Assembly: GCF_031599675.1 (NCBI RefSeq)
Contig: NZ_CP134223.1
Location: 2,976,001 to 3,040,000 of the forward strand
DNA from: Paenibacillus pedocola
Lineage (GTDB): Bacteria > Bacillota > Bacilli > Paenibacillales > Paenibacillaceae
Length of the DNA: 64,000 nt
Direction: 5' to 3'
Shown: positions 17,045 through 25,042 of the stretch, in pieces
Position numbering within the stretch: position 1 is the first letter of the stretch
How the letters are laid out: every line of letters begins with the position of its first letter
The notes under the pieces: model-generated
Told to the model about the DNA's origin: nothing
Databases searched by the model: none
The model's input: the letters and a program-made list of their open reading frames with translations, nothing else
Translations under genes and position numbers: made by a program

Positions 17045-18280
17045 ATGAGCAAGGATTTTGAGTTGATGCTGGAGAAATATGCGGATCTAGTAGTAAAGGT
17101 TGGAGTGAATGTGCAGCCAGGGCAAGTGCTGATGATTCATTCGCCTTTGGAAACGGCCGAGCTTACGCGCCTGATCGTAGGCAAAGCCTATGAAGCCGGT
17201 GCGAAATATGTAATGGTGGACTGGGATGACGAGGCGGTTACGCGTATCCGTTACGAGAAGGCTCCAGAGGATTCTTTCGGTTATTACCCGCAGTGGCATG
17301 CCGACATGCTCGAAGGGTTCGCCGAAGAGGGCGGAGCCATTTTACATATTAAAGTACCTGATCCGGAGCTGTTCCGCGGGATTGATTCCGCCAAGGTCTC
17401 CACAGCCGTCAAAGCTGCAGCTATAGCCCGTAAGAAATACCAGAATTACACACGCAGCAGTAAAATTAGCTGGTCGCTGATTAAAGCGCCGACACGCGCC
17501 TGGGCGGACAAGGTGTTCGCGGATCTTCCCCGGGAAGATCGTATTGATGCGATGTGGGAAGCTGTTTTCCAGATGAACCGTGTGGGGACAGAGGACCCGG
17601 TGGCTGCCTGGCGTGAGAATATTGCCCAGCTGAAGCAGAGCCAGGACCGGATGAATGCCAAGCGGTACAAAAGTCTGCATTACCGCGCACCGGGCACGGA
17701 CCTGCATGTGGAACTGCCTGAAGGCCATCTCTGGCGCGGCGGTGGCGGCGAAAACGGCAGTGGAGTGTATTTTGTGGCGAACATGCCTACAGAGGAAATC
17801 TATACCATGCCGCAGCGGACCGGGGTTAACGGCACTGTAACCAGTACACTTCCGCTGAACCTGAATGGCCGCCTTGTGGACGGGATTACGTTCACCTTTA
17901 CCGATGGCAAGGTTACTGCTTATGATGCCGTTTCCGGCCGTGAGCATCTGACTTCCCTGCTGGAGACCGATGAAGGAGCCTCTTATCTGGGTGAAGTGGC
18001 TTTAGTGCAGCATGATTCACCAATTTCAAGACTGAACAGAGTATTCTATAACACAGGTATTGATGAAAATGCTTCCTGTCATTTTGCGCTGGGCAGCGCG
18101 TACCCGGTAAATATCGAGGGCGGCGTAGGCTTAAGCAGTGAAGAGCTGCTGGGACGCGGCGCCAACGTCAGCCTGACACATGTTGATTTCATGATCGGCT
18201 CAGCTGAGCTGGATATCGACGGTGAATTGGCTGATGGAACGATCGAGCCTGTCTTCCGCAATGGGAACTGGGTGCTGTAA
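17045..18280 (+). CDS. ampS: Aminopeptidase, peptidase family M29 (AmpS/PepS)
   Basis: This 411-residue protein is full length for M29 metallo-aminopeptidases, which remove N-terminal residues from peptides in the cytosol using two metal ions. Typical segments are KYADLVVKVGVNVQPGQVLMI at the N-terminus, DLHVELPEGHLWRGGGGENGSGVYFVANMPTEEIYTMP around residue 220 with the first metal-binding Glu residues, and ENASCHFALGSAYPVNIEGG with HVDFMIGS near the C-terminus, carrying the metal-binding His and Asp. Monocistronic, with a GGAGG-like site upstream and a strong terminator. Confidence 0.92.
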   Translation: MSKDFELMLEKYADLVVKVGVNVQPGQVLMIHSPLETAELTRLIVGKAYEAGAKYVMVDWDDEAVTRIRYEKAPEDSFGYYPQWHADMLEGFAEEGGAILHIKVPDPELFRGIDSAKVSTAVKAAAIARKKYQNYTRSSKISWSLIKAPTRAWADKVFADLPREDRIDAMWEAVFQMNRVGTEDPVAAWRENIAQLKQSQDRMNAKRYKSLHYRAPGTDLHVELPEGHLWRGGGGENGSGVYFVANMPTEEIYTMPQRTGVNGTVTSTLPLNLNGRLVDGITFTFTDGKVTAYDAVSGREHLTSLLETDEGASYLGEVALVQHDSPISRLNRVFYNTGIDENASCHFALGSAYPVNIEGGVGLSSEELLGRGANVSLTHVDFMIGSAELDIDGELADGTIEPVFRNGNWVL

Positions 18281-18301
18281 ATAATATCCATCATATTCTC
18301 A

Positions 18302-18341
18302 AGCCGTAAACCCGCCAAGTGTGGAGTTTACGGCTGTTTTT
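18302..18341 (+). terminator. Terminator after ampS
   Basis: AGCCGTAAAC (18302-18311) pairs with GTTTACGGCT (18326-18335), then TTTTT. Confidence 0.88.
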
Positions 18342-18444
18342 ATTATGCCGGATAACAAACTGTGAACCAATACATATATACAGGAATCCAGAAGATGAAA
18401 TATACTGGAAAAGTATATGGAAAATATGGTAGAGGAGACAGTTC

Positions 18445-20469
18445 ATGAACCGTCGTTATAGAAAAAGCTTGGCTTTTTTTATCATCATTGTGTTGGGTAT
18501 CACAAGTGTACTGCCGTTTGGATTTGCGAATTCTACTGCCCATGCATTGGGAACGGTTGTTTCGGAGACTTCCCTTGACCCTGGTTCGAGGCTGGCAAGC
18601 ATGAAGCTGGATGAACGCAGAGGTTATTTATACGCTGTGTCGCGTGAAACCAATGAACTGCTTTTTATCAATAAAGATTCAATGCAGATCGATAAAAGAC
18701 TAATTGTCGGCAAAAGTCCTGAAGGCATGGATATGGTAGATAACAGACTCTATGTCGCTCTGAGTGGTTCAACTTTTATCGCGGTAGTCAACCTGGATAC
18801 AGGGGCAATAAAAGCTAGGATCCCGACAAAAGTGAAGCCCTCCCAGGTCGCAGTTGACGGAAATAGCCTCTACTATTCTAATAATGATCAGGGGAGTAAG
18901 GTTTACCGTAAAGATTTAAGAACGGGTGAAGAGAGGGTAGTTGAAAATAATATTTCACGGCCTTCACTGGTAGTTAACAGGAAGACTCACAAACTCTACG
19001 CTACAGAAACGGAAATATTCAGTGATCTGCTTACAGTATTTGACACCGCTACTGGAGTCAAGCAAGCTCAAGTGGAGCCGGATGGGAATGACTTTTCTAA
19101 TGTGGTGGTGAATGACGGGGAACTTTATTTTGGATCACTCCGGCTTAATCCTGATAAATTGTCCACAATTTCCACCACTCCTGGCGAGATCCGGGCTGTG
19201 GATGATGCCTACATCTATAGTGATATCGGAATATATACCAAGGATGAAGGCATAAATGTCTTAAAGTTCGCTAATGACTTCATAATGACAACCTTTATGG
19301 AAGTAGATCATAACCATACTATTTACAGCTACAATAAATGGACTTCCCTACTGTCTAAGACAAGCTATAATCTCCCGATTGATTCTGCAGCAATTGAATA
19401 TAGTGACAGTACTAACCGGATTACATTCAACCGGAACCTCAATGCCTGGGCTATAGGGAAAGATGAGAAGTATCTGTATGCTGTATCCAAAGAGAGTAAC
19501 CGGCTGCTGCAGATCAACAGTGTATCGTTTAAAGTGGTAGCAGACCGCTATATAGGTTCGCAGCCATCGGATGTGGATATCCATAACGGAGTAATCTATG
19601 TTTCACTAAATGGAAGTACACATCTTGCCAGGATCGATACTTTGGGCGAGAGCAATTTTATGGCTCCGGTCACTCAACTTGAAATTGGCATACATACTAC
19701 GGATATAGCTGCAGGAAATGGAAAAGTTTATTATGCTAATGGAAACTATTGGCATGCTGTTGGTGAATTTGATGACGCGTACAGCAATTTTCCGCAGTCT
19801 TACAACAATCCTTCACTTTCAATGAATAGGGATAAATCGCTATTATATATCGGTGAAACCGATTTTTCAGTCAGCAATCTGTATAGTCTGGATACAAAAA
19901 CAAATACCGTCTTGCAGCATACAAATGGCGGGAATGGTTACGGATCAAAAGTAGTGATTCCTGACGGAGAATATGTATATTACGCTGGACAGCGGTTTGC
20001 TGCCGATGATCTGAGCAAGAGATACGGAGTTTATAAGGACGGGCCCGATCCGGCCGAGTTGTTGTTTGCCAGGGGGAAACAAGTCTTAGGGTCAACCGCT
20101 GTTTATAATAGGGATACTTTTGAACCGGTCAATCATTTACCCTTTACGGCATCCTATGGATATTTTAAAAAGGACGGAACCATTTTGCTGTATTCGGGTA
20201 ACGGTCCCCAGTTTGCTTTATATAAATTTGACAGCCTCGAGGATATGCAGAAAGAAGTGCGCATTGCTTTACGTCCTGCAGCGGCCTATTTTCAAGATGA
20301 TGACGGGGATTCTCAGTCCATTGAAGGGAAACTCAACATTTATCCTGGAATGGCTACGCTAAATGCTATAAATTACCGGATTGGTTATTACGATGAAGAC
20401 GATAAGCCTATAGGATTTTTCGGTTCTGAATTTGTTAATTCACGGGAAAAGCTGTCTGACGGTACATAG
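18445..20469 (+). CDS. Secreted YncE-like beta-propeller protein, ends at a probable premature TAG
   Basis: This 674-residue protein has a Sec signal peptide (residues 8-36, cleavage near AHA-LG). Repeated ~40-residue units follow: RLASMKLDERRGYLYAVSRETNELLFIN is echoed near residue 340 by DEKYLYAVSKESNRLLQIN, and GKSPEGMDMVDNRLYVALSGSTF by GSQPSDVDIHNGVIYVSLNGST. This indicates a duplicated YncE-type seven-bladed propeller of unknown ligand. The last visible residues enter a small repeat domain (YRIGYYDEDDKPIGFFGSEF) but the frame meets TAG at 20467. Codons beyond the stop look like the rest of that domain, so the gene is probably truncated. Signal and propellers remain intact. Confidence 0.75.
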   Translation: MNRRYRKSLAFFIIIVLGITSVLPFGFANSTAHALGTVVSETSLDPGSRLASMKLDERRGYLYAVSRETNELLFINKDSMQIDKRLIVGKSPEGMDMVDNRLYVALSGSTFIAVVNLDTGAIKARIPTKVKPSQVAVDGNSLYYSNNDQGSKVYRKDLRTGEERVVENNISRPSLVVNRKTHKLYATETEIFSDLLTVFDTATGVKQAQVEPDGNDFSNVVVNDGELYFGSLRLNPDKLSTISTTPGEIRAVDDAYIYSDIGIYTKDEGINVLKFANDFIMTTFMEVDHNHTIYSYNKWTSLLSKTSYNLPIDSAAIEYSDSTNRITFNRNLNAWAIGKDEKYLYAVSKESNRLLQINSVSFKVVADRYIGSQPSDVDIHNGVIYVSLNGSTHLARIDTLGESNFMAPVTQLEIGIHTTDIAAGNGKVYYANGNYWHAVGEFDDAYSNFPQSYNNPSLSMNRDKSLLYIGETDFSVSNLYSLDTKTNTVLQHTNGGNGYGSKVVIPDGEYVYYAGQRFAADDLSKRYGVYKDGPDPAELLFARGKQVLGSTAVYNRDTFEPVNHLPFTASYGYFKKDGTILLYSGNGPQFALYKFDSLEDMQKEVRIALRPAAAYFQDDDGDSQSIEGKLNIYPGMATLNAINYRIGYYDEDDKPIGFFGSEFVNSREKLSDGT

Positions 20470-20610
20470 GTTCATAATCTGAAAAAGCTTATACCGGTTC
20501 ATGCGAAAAAAATCGGAGTCACTCCTTATGTTCAAAAGTCTACCGGAGGTCCGGAAGCTGAAAGTTTCATGCAGAGGAGCCTTCCCCCAATGGGGAGGGC
20601 TCTCTTTTGA
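20470..20610 (+). pseudogene. Open reading frame continuing past the TAG of the propeller gene
   Basis: In the same frame 46 sense codons follow the TAG before the next stop at 20608. They read VHNLKKLIPVHAKKIGVTPY and then a Gly/Glu-rich stretch. This matches the expected second half of a small beta domain begun before the stop, of the kind repeated in Paenibacillus surface proteins ('...IPxGAxxLGVxxYA'). The last codons run into a terminator hairpin, so the original stop may also have been changed. Confidence 0.5.
20576..20608 (+). terminator. Terminator after the propeller gene
   Basis: AGAGCCTTCCCC pairs with GGGGAGGGCTCT around a 4-nt loop and is followed by TTTT. Confidence 0.8.
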
Positions 20611-20717
20611 TGCGGCAGAGGATTAAGAAAAATCACAGGTACAAACTGCATAAGGTAAAACTGTTTGTGGATACTCTCCGTCTTATACTTTGTAAGGATA
20701 GAGAGAGGAGGGGCAAG

Positions 20718-21251
20718 ATGACGATGCCGGGCGTGGAGATGAAAAGGTTAACGGGTGCTGCATCCGGTGAGGAGTTACAGTTTTATGAAGCGGTGATGGA
20801 GCATAGCGATAAGCTGTATCAGATTGCCTACAGCTATCTTGGCAACAAGACCGATGCACTGGAGGCAGTGCAGGAGACAACCTGCCGGGCATGGATCAAG
20901 CGGAAGGCGCTCAAGGATCCTAGAGCTTTTAGAGCTTGGATCATCCGAATTCTGATCTATGTCTGTATTGATGAGCAGCGGAGAAGGAAACGAAGTGTTC
21001 CTACACCTGACGAGTTCATGCAGGAGCCTGTGACTGAAAATGACACCGGACGTATGGATATGCTCTCAGCACTCGAACAAGTAAAATCAAAATACCGGCA
21101 CGTGCTGCTGCTCAAATACTACAATGACATGACGCTGGGGGACATCGCTGAATTGTTGAACAAGCCTGAAGGGACTATTAAGACCTGGCAGCATAAAGGG
21201 CTGAAGCAATTAAGAGGCATTATGAAGGATAGGGGGGATTGGAATGATTAA
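20718..21251 (+). CDS. RNA polymerase sigma factor, ECF/sigma-70 family
   Basis: From the ATG at 20718 (GAGGAGGGG upstream) the protein has 177 residues, normal for ECF sigma factors. Region 2 spans about 25-95 (YQIAYSYLGNKTDALEAVQETTCRAWIKR, then FRAWIIRILIYVCIDEQRRRKR). Region 4 spans about 125-175 (KYRHVLLLKYYNDMTLGDIAELLNKPEGTIKTWQHKGLKQL), which binds the -35 element. The stop overlaps the start of the membrane anti-sigma gene by 8 bp, the usual sigma/anti-sigma arrangement. Confidence 0.92.
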   Translation: MTMPGVEMKRLTGAASGEELQFYEAVMEHSDKLYQIAYSYLGNKTDALEAVQETTCRAWIKRKALKDPRAFRAWIIRILIYVCIDEQRRRKRSVPTPDEFMQEPVTENDTGRMDMLSALEQVKSKYRHVLLLKYYNDMTLGDIAELLNKPEGTIKTWQHKGLKQLRGIMKDRGDWND

Positions 21252-22374
21252 CAGCAGAGAAGAGCGGGCCATGCTATCGGATGCGGCCCGTGTTCAGCGG
21301 CACATTCAAGCGGGACAAAGCAACAGTGACTTAACAATTGCGGTTCAGAGCGGAATGGAGCGGGGCATCCGGAATAGTAAACGGTTTACTCTAACGACAG
21401 GCTCTTTGTTCGGGTTGGCAGCTGCCGCAGTAATCGCTATTGTGCTGTTTATAATCCCTATAATACACGAAGAACCCCGGACAGCGGTGTTCCCGCAAAC
21501 TGTCAATTGGGGAGAACTGGAGTCCTTTAAGGAATTCAATACTTATGATATTAATTCAACAACTTTAGAATCAGCAATCCGCAATGACTACATCCAGCTG
21601 ATCAACAAAAGTGCTGAAATACAGGGCTACAGGATAACACTGAACGCAGTAACGGCAGATGAGAATAGAATCCTCATTCTGTATACTGCCACAACGGAAG
21701 CAGACCAGGAGGTCTACAACGTCAGCAGCAGCAGGATTTTGAATACCCGGACCCGAAGTTACCTGACGTCAGCCGGTGGCATGGGTGCTCATGACAAAGT
21801 GTTGGGTCAGGACAATTATCATAAATTTTATGGAAAAACCGAATTTGAATTGGACCGGAGCAAGCCTTTTCCGGAGGAACTGCAGGCGGAGTTTCAGATT
21901 GCTTCTGTAGACCCGGGCAAGATGGACGATCCCAAGACTGGCACCATCCTTGCGGATATGCATTACTCGCCAAGACTCAAGATCAGCTTCACACTGGATT
22001 CCAAGTTTAAAAAGACGGTGACCCGAATTCTTTATCCGGATAAGACCGTCATCCTTGATGGTCATGAAGTCGTACTTAGTAAGCTTGAATTGTCCCCGTT
22101 AATGATATCTGCACGGTTCACTCTAAAGAACCCGGATGAGAACAGCTGGGAAGTACGGCTGAAGATTAATGAGGCTTCTCTCAGAACTGTGATAAAGTCC
22201 AAGACTGAGGATGGCGCACTGGAGATGCCTATGGTTTCAGGAGGCGGAACAGAGGACGGGTTTGAGAGAGTGTATGCCAGTAATCTGTTGGATAATCCGG
22301 AATCTCTCATACTGGAGCTTACGACAAAAACAAGTAATGAAGCAGTGAAGCTGAGAATTAACCTTTCAAAATAG
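21244..22374 (+). CDS. Anti-sigma factor with DUF4179/DUF5643-type domains
   Basis: This 376-residue protein is predicted single-pass: a cytoplasmic N-terminus of about 50 residues, one transmembrane helix (residues 55-75, LFGLAAAAVIAIVLFIIPII) and a large extracytoplasmic part. The latter looks like DUF4179 (about 85-200) followed by a DUF5643-like beta domain (ILDGHEVVLSKLELSPLMISARF). It overlaps the sigma gene, so it most likely holds that sigma at the membrane until a signal arrives. The signal is unknown. The frame is intact to the end. Confidence 0.85.
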   Translation: MINSREERAMLSDAARVQRHIQAGQSNSDLTIAVQSGMERGIRNSKRFTLTTGSLFGLAAAAVIAIVLFIIPIIHEEPRTAVFPQTVNWGELESFKEFNTYDINSTTLESAIRNDYIQLINKSAEIQGYRITLNAVTADENRILILYTATTEADQEVYNVSSSRILNTRTRSYLTSAGGMGAHDKVLGQDNYHKFYGKTEFELDRSKPFPEELQAEFQIASVDPGKMDDPKTGTILADMHYSPRLKISFTLDSKFKKTVTRILYPDKTVILDGHEVVLSKLELSPLMISARFTLKNPDENSWEVRLKINEASLRTVIKSKTEDGALEMPMVSGGGTEDGFERVYASNLLDNPESLILELTTKTSNEAVKLRINLSK

Positions 22375-22388
22375 ACGGAGGCTTTTTG

Positions 22389-22420
22389 GAGTCAGACTGA
22401 TACTCGCATCAGTCTGACTC
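22389..22420. terminator. Perfect hairpin between anti-sigma gene and convergent phzF-like gene
   Basis: A 13-bp perfect inverted repeat (22389-22401 with 22408-22420) with a 6-nt loop lies between convergent genes. It has no clear U-run on either strand, so termination would rest on stem strength. Confidence 0.55.
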
Positions 22421-22493
22421 TAAAAGAGGGTATGTATTATCTCATGGACATTCCCAATAAGGTACACTTTCTCCATTTGTCTCCATAACTGCA

Positions 22494-23384
22494 TCATTCC
22501 TTAATCTGAATGCTCAGCTCCCCGGCAAAAACGGCGGTGCCCGTAATTGCGACCTCCTGACCGTTTGTATTCACTGTTACCCTAACGCTGCCATTGCGTC
22601 CGATCTCCTGTCCTTGCTCAATGAGCAGTTCCAGATGTTCCTGATCCGGCCGGATGTATTTGGCATAATATGCACCCATTACGCCGGAGGCGGTTCCTGT
22701 TACCGGATCTTCAATGGTGCCTGAGTAAGGGGAAGAGAAGTGCCGGCCATGCATGTCCGCCTCAGCAGCATAGGTTTCCAGGCAAAAAGGATGCAGGGAA
22801 GCATGCGGCAGTTCCTTTAAAATATCAGGGAAGCGGTTATTATCCGGTGACATTCGTTTGAAGGCAGCGAGAGAACGAATAGGAAGCAGAAGCGTCCATA
22901 ACCCCGTGCTTCCATACATTATAGGAAAGCGTGGATCGATATCCTCCGCCCAAAGACCAAGACAGGCGGCCAAGTCGGCAGGTGAGCCGTTGAAAGGCAT
23001 GAACTCCGGTGCTGCCTGCTGCATGGTAATAAGAATTTGATTGGAGTGATCCTCTTTAATGTGAACGGGCAAAATGCCGGCTTTTGTTTCAATTGTTATT
23101 CCGGATTGATCACCCAGAAGTCCTTTGGTTTTCATAGCATAGATGGTGGCAATAGTGGCGTGACCGCAGAGGTTGACTTCATGGCCAGGTGTAAAATAAC
23201 GGATTCTCATATCCGCCTGGTCAGAAGGCAGCAGGAAGGCCGTTTCATTAAATCCCACTTGTTCGGCGATTGACTGCATTTGTTTCTCTGTGAGTTCACC
23301 TGCGTTCAAAACGACCCCTGCCGGATTCCCCATACCCGCCTCTCTACTAAAAGCATCCACATGATATACTGTTACCCCGCTCAT
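22494..23384 (-). CDS. PhzF-family isomerase
   Basis: This 296-residue protein has the two-lobe diaminopimelate epimerase-like fold of PhzF. The N-terminal lobe shows HVDAFSREAGMGNPAGVVL and the catalytic Glu in GFNETAFL. It also has the GHATIATIYAM loop and, in the second half, GTIEDPVTGTASGVMGAY. PhzF itself isomerises a phenazine precursor; most relatives have unknown substrates, and no other phenazine genes are seen. It follows the GNAT gene with 9 bp between, and AGGAGG overlaps that gene's stop, so the two form an operon. Confidence 0.88.
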   Translation of the reverse strand: MSGVTVYHVDAFSREAGMGNPAGVVLNAGELTEKQMQSIAEQVGFNETAFLLPSDQADMRIRYFTPGHEVNLCGHATIATIYAMKTKGLLGDQSGITIETKAGILPVHIKEDHSNQILITMQQAAPEFMPFNGSPADLAACLGLWAEDIDPRFPIMYGSTGLWTLLLPIRSLAAFKRMSPDNNRFPDILKELPHASLHPFCLETYAAEADMHGRHFSSPYSGTIEDPVTGTASGVMGAYYAKYIRPDQEHLELLIEQGQEIGRNGSVRVTVNTNGQEVAITGTAVFAGELSIQIKE

Positions 23385-23393
23385 AAGAACCTC

Positions 23394-23945
23394 CTATTTG
23401 TTCCCGTTGTTAAATCTGAATACCATTTTTGTTCCGTCAAAGGTCTCTTCAACAGCTTCGTGGTAGTCACCCTTTGTATAACCCGCTACAGTCTTCCGCC
23501 AAAATTTCTGTCCGGTAATATTTTTTGCGGCCGGGTTGGTGTACAGCTCCCACACCCCTGCAAAACGTTCAAATACACGAAGTGCGGCTTGTGCTGCGAG
23601 ACCTGTCCCTCTAAATGGCTGAAGTACAAAAAATTCGTTTACGAAAAAATCAACACCTTTTGCACAATGAGGAGGGGTGGCTATAAGTGCGAATCCCGCG
23701 GGGACAGAGCCAGCTTTGAACAAAAAAGGAAATAGGATTCCCGGTTTCTCCCACCATATATTTTGCGCATCATATTGCTGTTCCAAGGTGCGGATCTCCG
23801 GGTCGTCTTCAAAAATCCCATGCTGGTTCATCACGGTTCCTTCAGTAAATCCATAATGGCCGGATAGGTCATGGAGATAGAGCGGATAAAGATTTTTAAT
23901 GATATGTGCTTCATGCTGTTCAGCCAGTTCAACGGTCAGGTTCAT
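23394..23945 (-). CDS. GNAT-family N-acetyltransferase
   Basis: This 183-residue protein has the GNAT core. A beta strand with VNEFFVLQPFRGTGLAAQAALRVFERF near residue 105 holds the acetyl-CoA pyrophosphate loop (R-G-T-G-L-A). The following strand is WELYTNPAAKNITGQKFWRK. Similar proteins are annotated as predicted acetyltransferases of unknown substrate. It is first in a two-gene operon with the PhzF homologue. Confidence 0.82.
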   Translation of the reverse strand: MNLTVELAEQHEAHIIKNLYPLYLHDLSGHYGFTEGTVMNQHGIFEDDPEIRTLEQQYDAQNIWWEKPGILFPFLFKAGSVPAGFALIATPPHCAKGVDFFVNEFFVLQPFRGTGLAAQAALRVFERFAGVWELYTNPAAKNITGQKFWRKTVAGYTKGDYHEAVEETFDGTKMVFRFNNGNK

Positions 23946-24064
23946 GATTTTCCTGCTTTCTGTAGTGGTTAGTTAATATGTTCCAAGTGTATTAACGCTT
24001 AAATGCCTGAGCAAGTGATTGTTTATTTTAAATTAAAAAATACTTGGAGAAGCAGGACTGGTAT

Positions 24065-24079
24065 TGATAATGATTATCA
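24065..24079 (+). promoter_or_regulatory. Fur box (perfect consensus) over the hmoA -10 region
   Basis: TGATAATGATTATCA is an exact copy of the 7-1-7 Fur consensus. It covers the likely -10 hexamer GATAAT (24066-24071), which pairs with a -35 TTGGAG at 24044. Binding of Fur-Fe(II) would block initiation. Confidence 0.85.
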
Positions 24080-24168
24080 ATTAGAATGAAATATAGATTG
24101 AATTTTACTAAAATTGCCTAGGCGGAGAGAGACTCTTGCAGCTTATTGGCTCATTGGAGGTATAATCG

Positions 24169-24498
24169 ATGTTCATTCAGACGAGATCCATTGTAGTTGA
24201 GAAAGGAAACAGTGATAAGGTCATTGAGAAATTCAGTGCACCGGGTGCGCTGGAAGAAATGCCGGGACTCATTGATATCAGTGTAATGGTCAATAAGAAA
24301 AGCAAAGACAATGAGGAGGTGCTGCTGCTGATCCGCTGGGAATCCGAAGACGCGTGGAAGAACTGGGAGAAAAGCGATGCCCATATCCAGGGCCACCGTA
24401 ACAGCAGAGGGCAGGAGAAACCGGCTTTTATCCTCAGTACAACTGTAAATATGTATGAAGTGCAGAAGGTAAAAGAGGGAAAAATTTACGGTAAATAG
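24169..24498 (+). CDS. hmoA: Haem-degrading monooxygenase, HmoA/IsdG-like
   Basis: This 109-residue protein has the ferredoxin-like antibiotic-biosynthesis-monooxygenase (ABM) fold of small haem oxygenases, which open haem and release iron. Typical segments are MFIQTRSIVVEKGN, MPGLIDISVMVNKKSKDNEEVLLLIRWESEDAWKNWEKSDAH and the C-terminal FILSTTVNMYEV. The W-x-x-W-x-x-S-x-AH region holds the likely haem-ligand His. A perfect Fur box directly upstream shows iron control, as expected for this family. It starts after TTGGAGG and ends at a strong terminator. Confidence 0.9.
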   Translation: MFIQTRSIVVEKGNSDKVIEKFSAPGALEEMPGLIDISVMVNKKSKDNEEVLLLIRWESEDAWKNWEKSDAHIQGHRNSRGQEKPAFILSTTVNMYEVQKVKEGKIYGK

Positions 24499-24517
24499 GT
24501 TTACGGGGAAATTACAG

Positions 24518-24572
24518 CCAGAGGTTGCCTTAAAGTGGATTTTTCCACAAAGGAGGCAGCCCCTGGTTTTTT
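24518..24572 (+). terminator. Terminator after hmoA
   Basis: CCAGAGGTTGCCT pairs with AGGCAGCCCCTGG (G-U pairs tolerated) and ends in TTTTTT. Confidence 0.8.
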
Positions 24573-24787
24573 ACTGAAAGGCTAATCCATATATTTGATA
24601 TCTCTCGCTACCTCCAGAAAGACTGGGAGAACTGTTTCTTTGTTTCTGCTGAACAGCGGATTATGATCATTCCTTTGCTGCATAAATTTGATCCTATTAT
24701 TTACACTTTATCCTCCGGCTGGGATACTCGAAAAGTTTTTAGCTCAGCCACTTGAAATCGCTAACACATAGAATTATAATGAGTTTA

Positions 24788-24801
24788 TCGAAACGATTCG
24801 A
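24788..24801. promoter_or_regulatory. LacI-family operator candidate 1
   Basis: TCGAAACGATTCGA. The 12-mer GAAACGATTCGA recurs exactly at 29385-29396, before the GH3 gene of the same locus. Confidence 0.6.
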
Positions 24802-24966
24802 ATTAATTATTCGATTAATCAGCTTTAGGATCAGCTGCGGCACTCATTCACTTTTGAAAACGACTAAAATGTCGTTTTATCTACCGGATAATGGGTTAAT
24901 AGTAACTGTGATGAAGGTGTAAACGCGAAAAACAACGAATAAACTCGAATTTTTTTTCGATAACAA

Positions 24967-24980
24967 TCGAAACGTTTCGA
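24967..24980. promoter_or_regulatory. LacI-family operator candidate 2
   Basis: TCGAAACGTTTCGA is a perfect 14-bp palindrome with the central CG typical of LacI/GalR operators. It lies 63 bp before the binding-protein gene. Confidence 0.7.
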
Positions 24981-25042
24981 TGTAAGGGCTTTAATCATAG
25001 TAATCTTACGTTTGGCTCACACTAAAACAGGGGTGAAAGAGA

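Larger units (their letters stand above)
24573..25042. other. Long regulatory gap before the sugar ABC operon
   Basis: No confident gene is present. On the minus strand 24582-24683 encodes a 33-residue frame that could be a coding remnant. The right half holds three symmetric elements: an 8-bp inverted repeat AAAACGAC/GTCGTTTT at 24857-24878, and two LacI-type operators described separately. The gap is AT-rich and must contain the operon promoter, which I could not place with confidence. Confidence 0.6.
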
